From Bifidobacterium sp. (GTDB taxonomy: Bacteria > Actinomycetota > Actinomycetes > Actinomycetales > Bifidobacteriaceae): a stretch of 64,000 nucleotides of DNA. The stretch's first letter is position 1. Every line of letters begins with the position of its first letter. Under the pieces are notes generated by a model. It saw only the letters and a program-made list of their open reading frames with translations. It ran no database searches and had not been told where the DNA came from. Below, in pieces: positions 58,049 to 64,000 of the stretch. The stretch lies in the NCBI GenBank assembly GCA_024104275.1, contig JAGGHK010000001.1, positions 620,001-684,000 of the forward strand, given 5' to 3'. The position numbers were made by a program, and so were the translations under genes.

Positions 58049-58306
58049 TCACGACTCAGGGTTTTGCCGCTCGGCATCGGAACCGGAATCGTTGTCCCAA
58101 GCGTTCCATTTGCGGTTCTGCTCGTCCCAAATCAGATTGCGTTCCTTGACGATCTTCCAAGCGTCTTCGGCGTCCTTGCGGGACTTGTACGGGCCACTAC
58201 GCTGGCCGACCGGCGAGAGCTTGCCCAGCTCGGGCTTACCCGTGGCAGTATTGAAATACCATTGTTTGTCGTCATTGTTGGTGTTCTGATTGTCGCCAGC
58301 CATCAT
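58049..58306 (-). CDS. small conserved actinobacterial protein
   Basis: This is an 85-residue hydrophilic protein with WYFNTATGKPELGKLSP, RSGPYKSRKDAEDAWKIVKERNLIWDEQNRKWNAWD. I recognise this as a short protein common in actinobacteria that is sometimes labelled SPOR-like; no catalytic residues are visible. The acidic tail and absence of a signal peptide suggest a cytoplasmic protein. AAGGGAATT precedes tandem ATG codons at 58306 and 58303. Confidence 0.75.
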   Translation of the reverse strand: MMAGDNQNTNNDDKQWYFNTATGKPELGKLSPVGQRSGPYKSRKDAEDAWKIVKERNLIWDEQNRKWNAWDNDSGSDAERQNPES

Positions 58307-58394
58307 AATTCCCTTTATCAGTAAAGCATAATCTTTTTAACTTTAACCCAGATTGCCGCACTTCTTTTCGGCTCTCCCCTCAGCGTACGCGCCG

Positions 58395-60164
58395 CTACTC
58401 ACGGAATGCGCTGGTCACCGGCAGTCGACGGTCGCGGCCGAACGCCAGAGAAGTGACCTTGGACCCAAGCGGGTACTGGCGGCGCTTCCATTCGGCGCGG
58501 TCAACCAGACGCATCACCGTATCCACCGTTTTCTCGTCGAAACCGTCCTTCAAGAGATTGGCACGGCCATGGGCCTTTTCGATATAGGCTTCAAGAACTT
58601 TGTCAAGAAGCACGTATTCCGGCAGCGAATCGGAATCCTTCTGGCCGGGACGTAGCTCGGCGCTAGGAGCCTTTTCGATGCTGGAGATGGGAATCATCAC
58701 GCCGTCTTTGAGAGGAACGCCCGCTCCCCCGTTTTCGTTGCCGACGATCTTCAAGCCGCCGACACCAACACCGGCCGCGGCCGCACGGTTGCGCCAACGC
58801 GAAAGCTCCCAGACTCGGGTCTTCAAGAGGTCCTTAATCGGAGCGTAACCGCCCACCGCGTCGCCGTAGATGGTGGAATAGCCACAGGCGAGCTCGGATT
58901 TGTTGCCGGTGGCGAGCGCCAGCAGGTTCTTGGAGTTGGAATAGGCCATCACGATGACGCCACGGATACGTGCCTGCAGGTTCTCTGCGGCTACCCCGTC
59001 AAGTTCAAGCTGGGATTGGAAGGCCTTGAACAGAGGCTCGATGGGCTGGATGTCATAGTGGGCACCGATGTTGTGCGCCAAATCGGCAGCATCGTCCTTG
59101 GAACCGTCGGAGGAATACATGCTCGGCATGGAGACACCCTGTACGTTCTCGCCGCCCACGGCATCCGCGGCCATGGCCGCCACCAACGCGGAATCGATGC
59201 CGCCGGAAAGGCCGAGCACCACGCCTGTAAAGTGGTTCTTGTCCATGTAGTCCTTGAGTCCCAGAACGCAAGCCGTGTAAACTTCCTCGTCCGGGTCACG
59301 CAGCGCGGCAAGCGTGCCGACCTGCTGACGAGCGGCTGCGGAATCGAAATCGAAGTAGCTCAGGTCTTCTACGAACATCGGCGAGCGCTCCAGAAGAGTA
59401 CCGTCGGCGTCGACCACGAAACTGCCGCCGTCAAAGATCAGGTCATCCTGACCACCGACCTGGTTCAGGTAAATCAGCGGGGCGTTCACCTCGCGTGCAC
59501 GGCGAACGGCCAGATCAAGCCGTGTATGGGTCTTGCCCTCTTCATAAGGCGAACCGTTGATCGTCAGCAAAACGTCGATACCTTGGCTAGCCAGCTCGGC
59601 GACAGGACCGCCATCCTGCCAGATGTCCTCACAGATGGCCACGCCGACCTTCACCCCGTCGATATCGAGAATCACTGAATGTTGGCCGGCCGCGAAGATG
59701 CGGAACTCATCGAACACTCCGTAATTGGGCAGGAAATGCTTGTCGTAGGTCGACCAAACAGAACCATTGTGCAATACAACAAGCCGATTGGTAGGTTTGT
59801 CGGACTCCCCGGCACCTGAAACCACACCAAGACGTTCGACCGCAGAGTCCTTATCTTCGCAAGTCGCCGAATCATTGCCGCTGACAGTGCCGACGGTGCC
59901 TACCACTACGTAAAGATCGCCCAGACCTTCTTTTTTAAGCGTTTGCGCCAGCTCGTCGGCTTTGTCCGCGGCAGCCTTGCGGAAGGTGGCGCGGAAAGCG
60001 AGGTCCTCGATCGGATAACCGGTCAGGGTCATCTCGGGGAAAACGACGACCTGGGCCTTGTTGAGCGCGGCCATGCGCGCGAATTGCAGGACGGTGGCGG
60101 CATTGCCGTTGAGGTCACCGACGCAGGTGTCTATCTGAGCCAAAGCGAAACATAGTTGAGTCAT
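58395..60164 (-). CDS. nadE: glutamine-dependent NAD+ synthetase
   Basis: NadE (589 residues) has an N-terminal nitrilase-like glutaminase (Glu in VVVFPEMTLTGYP, Lys in TYDKHFLPNYG, Cys in VGVAICEDIWQDGG) and a C-terminal synthase with the ATP P-loop VLGLSGGIDSALVAAMAADA. It makes NAD from deamido-NAD, ATP and glutamine. The start MTQLCFALAQID is at the glutaminase edge; the 31-codon upstream extension has no similarity. A strong ribosome binding site is not obvious. Confidence 0.96.
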   Translation of the reverse strand: MTQLCFALAQIDTCVGDLNGNAATVLQFARMAALNKAQVVVFPEMTLTGYPIEDLAFRATFRKAAADKADELAQTLKKEGLGDLYVVVGTVGTVSGNDSATCEDKDSAVERLGVVSGAGESDKPTNRLVVLHNGSVWSTYDKHFLPNYGVFDEFRIFAAGQHSVILDIDGVKVGVAICEDIWQDGGPVAELASQGIDVLLTINGSPYEEGKTHTRLDLAVRRAREVNAPLIYLNQVGGQDDLIFDGGSFVVDADGTLLERSPMFVEDLSYFDFDSAAARQQVGTLAALRDPDEEVYTACVLGLKDYMDKNHFTGVVLGLSGGIDSALVAAMAADAVGGENVQGVSMPSMYSSDGSKDDAADLAHNIGAHYDIQPIEPLFKAFQSQLELDGVAAENLQARIRGVIVMAYSNSKNLLALATGNKSELACGYSTIYGDAVGGYAPIKDLLKTRVWELSRWRNRAAAAGVGVGGLKIVGNENGGAGVPLKDGVMIPISSIEKAPSAELRPGQKDSDSLPEYVLLDKVLEAYIEKAHGRANLLKDGFDEKTVDTVMRLVDRAEWKRRQYPLGSKVTSLAFGRDRRLPVTSAFRE

Positions 60165-60300
60165 GTCTTCATCATATCCGTTTCCATGGCGGTTTTGGGA
60201 AACGCGCGAAACAATAGCCGAATCCCGGATGTCTTTTTGACCACACGCCTTAGCCACACCCCGCGCATCATGCGAAGGTTATGAAGGATGGATTATAAAA

Positions 60301-60335
60301 ATGCCGTCCCTACTTTTGAAAGGCAAGGACGGCAT
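60301..60335 (-). terminator. terminator after the M20 remnant
   Basis: Nine-bp arms GATGCCGTCC/GGACGGCAT with a following T run on the minus strand, between the M20 fragment and nadE. Confidence 0.8.
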
Positions 60336-60367
60336 CGTTGCAAAATCAGCCAACGAAAGGCGAAGAC

Positions 60368-60970
60368 TCAGGCGAGTTCGCTTTCGACGCGCAGCAACGC
60401 ATTGACCAGGAATTCGGCCGTGGGTTTGATGGCTTCGTCCAACGCCACAAATTCGGGACTGTGGATGCCATGATGGCCCGGCTGACCGTTGGAACCGATC
60501 GAGCCGAAGACCAGCGGGCCCAGCTGCTGGAAGTCGGCGAAGTCCTCGCCGCCCATGGACGTAATGACCGGCACGAAGGTCGCGTAGCCGGGCAGATCCT
60601 TGGCAACGGGGACGATAAGCGTGGAATCGCTGACCAGCGGGACCGCGAGCTCGTCCCATTTGATGTCGGCGGTGATGTCGTAGGCCGCGGCCGTGGATTC
60701 GACTATCTCGCGGAAACGACGCGTAACCAGGTCATGGTCATCGTTGTAGAAATAACGGACGGTGCCCAGGAATCCGGCGGTATCGGGAATCACGTTCCAC
60801 ACGTCGCCGCCGTGCACCTCGGTGATTGAAAGCACCACGGGACGCAACGGGTCGATGTTGCGGCTGACGATGGTCTGCAGCGAAAGGATCGTGGAGGCGA
60901 GCGCCTCGATCGGGCCGGTGCCGCGATGGGGTTTGCCGGCAATTAAGTAGCGCGGCCACATCCCGACCAT
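60368..60970 (-). pseudogene. M20-family amidohydrolase C-terminal fragment
   Basis: This 200-residue frame matches only the C-terminal half of an M20 amidohydrolase: the dimerisation domain (here ...AGKPHRGTGPIEALASTILSLQTIVSR) and the second half of the catalytic domain with ITSMGGEDFADFQQLG and PGHHGIHSPEF. The metal-binding N-terminal domain is missing, and no continuation is found upstream. The GK.PHRG junction also lacks the usual small insert. It is most likely a truncated, nonfunctional gene, though it retains a terminator. Confidence 0.8.
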
Positions 60971-61025
60971 AGCCCCGAACGTTCGTATTCCGATAATCAG
61001 CCCGAAGACTCCGGAAATAAAGGAA

Positions 61026-61063
61026 ACGCCCGCTTCCTGCCGCTGAAAGCAGAAATCGGGCGT
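61026..61063 (-). terminator. terminator of the met ABC operon
   Basis: ACGCCCG/CGGGCGT outer arms and a TTTCTGC/GCAGGAA inner pair, followed by TTTCCTTT, lie downstream of metI. Confidence 0.7.
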
Positions 61064-61119
61064 CGCGAACCAGCGTTTTACGATTAATTATGCATTACAT
61101 ACCAAACGGAACGACGGCA

Positions 61120-61854
61120 CTACTTCTGACGCTTGAGAATGCGTTTGGCCAGCATGTTGGCGATGGCCTGCACGACCTGCACCAAGACGATCATGATGAT
61201 CACGGCCGTCCAGGTGACGGCAGGATCGAACTTCTGGTAGCCGTAGGAAATCGCGAAATTACCAAGGCCGCCACCGCCGATGTAGCCGGCCATGGCCGAC
61301 ATGTCGAGAATCGAAATGAAGAGGAACGCATAGGCCAGGATGAGCGGGCCGAGCGCCTCCGGGATGAGCACCGTGCGGATGATGGTAAAGGTGGAGGCGC
61401 CCATGGAACGCGCCGCCTCGATCACTCCCCTGTCGACCGGAACGAGATTCTGCTCGACAAGCCTCGACGTGGCGAATGTGGCCATGATGATCATCGGGAA
61501 AATCGCCGCGGCCGTGCCGATCGACGTGCCGACGACCTTCATGGTCAGCGGCTGGATCGCCGCAAGGAAGATGATGAACGGGATGGGTCGCACGATGTTG
61601 ACGATGATGTCGAGGATGCGGTAGACCACGGAATTCTCGAAGAGATTGCCGGGCCGCGTGCCGTAAAGGATGACGCCCAGGACCAAGCCCAGAACGCCGC
61701 CGACGACGAGGGTGATGAACACCATTTCCAACGTTTGGGCGATGGATTGGAACAGCATTGGCTTCAAGATCGACCAACCCTGATTCGCCGCCAGGGTGAT
61801 GGTCTCCACAGGCTTGCCTGCCAACGAAACGGTTACGAAATCAAAACTATTCAT
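61120..61854 (-). CDS. metI: methionine ABC transporter permease
   Basis: MetI (244 residues) is the membrane subunit of the MetNIQ importer. It has about five to six helices and the EAA-like loop EAARSMGASTFTIIRTVLIPEALG that contacts the ATPase. The start overlaps the metN stop by one base, so the two are translationally coupled. Confidence 0.95.
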   Translation of the reverse strand: MNSFDFVTVSLAGKPVETITLAANQGWSILKPMLFQSIAQTLEMVFITLVVGGVLGLVLGVILYGTRPGNLFENSVVYRILDIIVNIVRPIPFIIFLAAIQPLTMKVVGTSIGTAAAIFPMIIMATFATSRLVEQNLVPVDRGVIEAARSMGASTFTIIRTVLIPEALGPLILAYAFLFISILDMSAMAGYIGGGGLGNFAISYGYQKFDPAVTWTAVIIMIVLVQVVQAIANMLAKRILKRQK

Positions 61855-63077
61855 CAGGCCTGCTCCTCTTCCCTGTCGCTATCCGCACTTCCGGACTCGG
61901 CAGTATTATCGGCATCTCCAGCACGATCAGGGCCATTGCTCTCTGCCGGATGCGCTTTCAATCCGCCAAGCGGCATGGAAATCGCCTTATCATAATCGAT
62001 CGAGGCTTGCGCCGTACCGAAATCGTACACGTCACTGTCGCGAGACAATTCGTCAAGGAACCCATCGATGACCGACGGCTCACCCGCCAACTCATAGGTC
62101 ATGGCGCCGATGGCGTAGCCTGTGACGGTATCGATGCCGCCGTAAATCAGATTGGTGGAGACACCGTATTTGGCGATAAGCCCCGAAATATTCTGACCGG
62201 ATGAGGGAACCACCGAATTGTCCAGCTCGTTGCGCGCGTCTTTCTGCCGGATGAGCACCGTGACGATGCGGCCAGACCACTGGCGGTGTATGTCGGTCAC
62301 CCGCTCAGGATCGGGAATACCTGAAATTGCCGTGGCAATGAAACGCTTGGTGATCTCCTGCTTCGGCGCGGCGAAGACACTATACGCATCGCCCCGCTCG
62401 ACCACACGGCCATCGCTCATCACAGCGATGCGGTTGGCGATCTTCTGCACGACGTTCATCTGGTGGGTGATAAGCACGATGGTCACACCCAGCTGTCGGT
62501 TAATCTGCTGCAGCAAGTCGAGCACCTCCCCCGTGGTCTCCGGGTCAAGCGCACTGGTCGCCTCGTCCGCGAGAAGGATTTCAGGATTCGTGGCCAGCGC
62601 CCGGGCGATGCCGACGCGCTGTTTCTGGCCGCCGGAAAGCTGCGAGGGATATTTATTGGCGTGTTCCTCAAGGCCAACAAATTTCAGGAGTTGGTTGACG
62701 CGGCGCTCCTGATAGTCCTTGCGCCAATGGTCAAGCACCAGCGGGTAGGCGATGTTCTGCGCGACGGTTTTGGTTGAGAAAAGGTTGAACTGCTGGAAGA
62801 TCATGCCGATTTTACGGCGCAGCGGGCGTAGTCCGGATTCGTTCAGCCCGGTAATGTCCTGTCCCAGAACGTGGACCGAGCCGGAGGTGGGACGTTCCAG
62901 GGCGTTGATCATGCGCACCAGCGTCGATTTGCCCGCGCCGGAATAACCGATGATGCCGAAGACATCGCCCTTGTTGATGCTCAGCGTTACGTCGTCAACG
63001 GCACGCATGGGTTTCTTTTTGTCTTTCGACTTGAATTCCTTGACCACATGGTCGAGCTCGATGATTGCCTCGCTCAT
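61854..63077 (-). CDS. metN: methionine ABC transporter ATP-binding protein
   Basis: MetN (407 residues) carries Walker A GYSGAGKSTLVRMI, signature LSGGQKQRVGIARALA, Walker B ILLADEATSALDP and His in VLITHQMNV. A C-terminal NIL regulatory domain (~residues 275-350), which binds methionine in homologues, is followed by an acidic low-complexity tail ending ADSDREEEQA. The tail is longer than usual. Confidence 0.95.
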   Translation of the reverse strand: MSEAIIELDHVVKEFKSKDKKKPMRAVDDVTLSINKGDVFGIIGYSGAGKSTLVRMINALERPTSGSVHVLGQDITGLNESGLRPLRRKIGMIFQQFNLFSTKTVAQNIAYPLVLDHWRKDYQERRVNQLLKFVGLEEHANKYPSQLSGGQKQRVGIARALATNPEILLADEATSALDPETTGEVLDLLQQINRQLGVTIVLITHQMNVVQKIANRIAVMSDGRVVERGDAYSVFAAPKQEITKRFIATAISGIPDPERVTDIHRQWSGRIVTVLIRQKDARNELDNSVVPSSGQNISGLIAKYGVSTNLIYGGIDTVTGYAIGAMTYELAGEPSVIDGFLDELSRDSDVYDFGTAQASIDYDKAISMPLGGLKAHPAESNGPDRAGDADNTAESGSADSDREEEQA

Positions 63078-63176
63078 ATTCCTCGCTTCTTATTAAGTTC
63101 CTGCCCGAGTATATACCGAACCGATTGGCAGCTGGTGAAAGTTGTCAATCGGCCGGAAAACCTTAAAAAAACAACG

Positions 63177-64000
63177 TCAGTCTTTGGCCTTGGCGTCCTT
63201 TTCGACATCCTGCAGGAAGCCTTGCAACTGTTGGGCGCTGTATTGGTCGGCCAGCGACGCGCTGTTATCCGATTTCTTCATGATACCCGCCGAGACCTTC
63301 TTGGAGTGGAAGATCTTCACCAGCTTCAGATACGTGGGATTGTTGGCATCGGCCTTGCGCGCGACGAAAATATTGATATAGGGCCTGGCCTCTTTGGTCT
63401 CGGCGCTGTCGTGGTAGATGGCGTCACTGGCCTTGAGCCCCGCGTCCTTGACATAATCGTTGTTGATGACGCCGGCGGAAACCTGCGGATCCTTGAGCGA
63501 ATTGGCCACCTGCTCAGCCTTAAGCGGCAGCACCTTCACCTTCGAGGCGGCGGTGTCGATGTCCGCCGGAGTGGTGAACGCGGTCCACGGGTGGTTGAGC
63601 TTGATGAGGCCAGCGGTTTTGAGCACGCCGAGCGCGCGGGCCTGGTTGGTCTCGTCATTCGGGACGGGAACCGTGGTACCGGCCGGGATGTCTTTGACGT
63701 CCTTGTACTTGCTGGAATAGATACCCAGCGGATAGACCGCAACACCACCGATCGGTTGCAAATCCTTGTGGTTCTTGACGTTGTAATCGGCCAAGTAAAG
63801 GATGTGCTGGAACTCGTTCAAATCAAGGTCGCCCGAATCGAGGGCAGGGTTTTCGGAAGTGTAGTCCTGGAAATCCACCAGTTTCACGTAGATGCCCTGC
63901 TTTTGCGCTTCGTCCTTGAAAATAGGCCATTCGGGACTGGTGACGCCGACCACGCCGATCTTGACAGGATTGGATTCGCTGCCTTTGGCCGCGGCCGCCT
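63177..64000 (-). CDS. metQ: methionine-binding lipoprotein (partial at window edge)
   Basis: MetQ is the substrate-binding lipoprotein of the MetNIQ importer. Only the last ~274 residues lie in the window; the signal peptide and lipobox are beyond 64000. Visible features are VKIGVVGVTSPEWPIF, FQDYTSENPALDSGDLDLNEFQH (ligand-binding loop) and DPQVSAGVINNDYV. It leads the operon, about 100 bp upstream of metN. Confidence 0.93.
   Translation of the reverse strand, partial: AAAAKGSESNPVKIGVVGVTSPEWPIFKDEAQKQGIYVKLVDFQDYTSENPALDSGDLDLNEFQHILYLADYNVKNHKDLQPIGGVAVYPLGIYSSKYKDVKDIPAGTTVPVPNDETNQARALGVLKTAGLIKLNHPWTAFTTPADIDTAASKVKVLPLKAEQVANSLKDPQVSAGVINNDYVKDAGLKASDAIYHDSAETKEARPYINIFVARKADANNPTYLKLVKIFHSKKVSAGIMKKSDNSASLADQYSAQQLQGFLQDVEKDAKAKD

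Overview
The window reads as a chromosomal segment of a Bifidobacterium or a close relative. I infer this from the moderately high GC codon use, the actinobacterial-type ileS T-box with its very short stem I, the pflB/pflA pair, the dnaG-dgt-alr-luxS neighbourhood, and a type I-G (formerly I-U) CRISPR-Cas locus whose repeat ends like the one I recall from Bifidobacterium animalis. The species cannot be fixed from sequence reading alone.

Layout. 1-7 kb holds cell-envelope genes: an LtaS-like phosphoglycerol transferase, a membrane-anchored esterase and an MprF-like lipid aminoacylase. 7-10 kb carries a Fur-family regulator, purK, purE and a YhbY RNA-binding protein. 10-12 kb is an AT-richer ImmA/IrrE metallopeptidase plus a DUF4411 PIN protein, next to tRNA-Arg(TCT). 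12-17 kb is a NarL-type two-component system facing a MacB/FtsX-like ABC exporter. 17-24 kb holds a RecG/AlbA-like ATP-binding protein, an SLC13-type transporter, dnaG and dgt. 24-28 kb is a four-gene operon (ADP-ribosylglycohydrolase, PfkB kinase, NCS1 permease, cysteine hydrolase) that looks like a nucleoside or nucleobase salvage unit, with its first and last genes each broken by a single-nucleotide lesion. 28-31 kb has alr, a GNAT acetyltransferase and luxS.

31.5-42.6 kb is the type I-G CRISPR-Cas system: an array of 26 repeats and 25 spacers, a leader, cas2, a cas4-cas1 fusion, a csb3-like gene, cas3 with a C-terminal HD domain, csb2 and csb1. The cas genes are all on the minus strand and are tightly coupled. 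42.9-48.3 kb holds three membrane-anchored DsbA-like thiol oxidoreductases plus the decayed tail of a fourth, with a TraX-family membrane protein among them. 48.3-49.5 kb is a zinc alcohol dehydrogenase with a frameshift. 49.6-53.3 kb is ileS with a T-box leader. 53.4-54.1 kb is an AbrB-type antitoxin with a PIN toxin gene interrupted by an amber codon. 54.2-57.7 kb is pflA/pflB, 58-60.2 kb a small conserved protein and nadE, and 60.4-64 kb an M20 peptidase remnant and metI-metN-metQ, with metQ cut by the window edge.

Most interesting patterns: four genes each spoiled by a single-nucleotide lesion within 30 kb; perfect or near-perfect TGTGA-N6-TCACA boxes upstream of pflB (two), the alcohol dehydrogenase and the first DsbA-like gene, suggesting one Crp/Fnr-type regulon; a 13-bp motif shared by two of the DsbA-like promoters; and two CRISPR spacers that look like homologous targets sharing their crRNA seed end.
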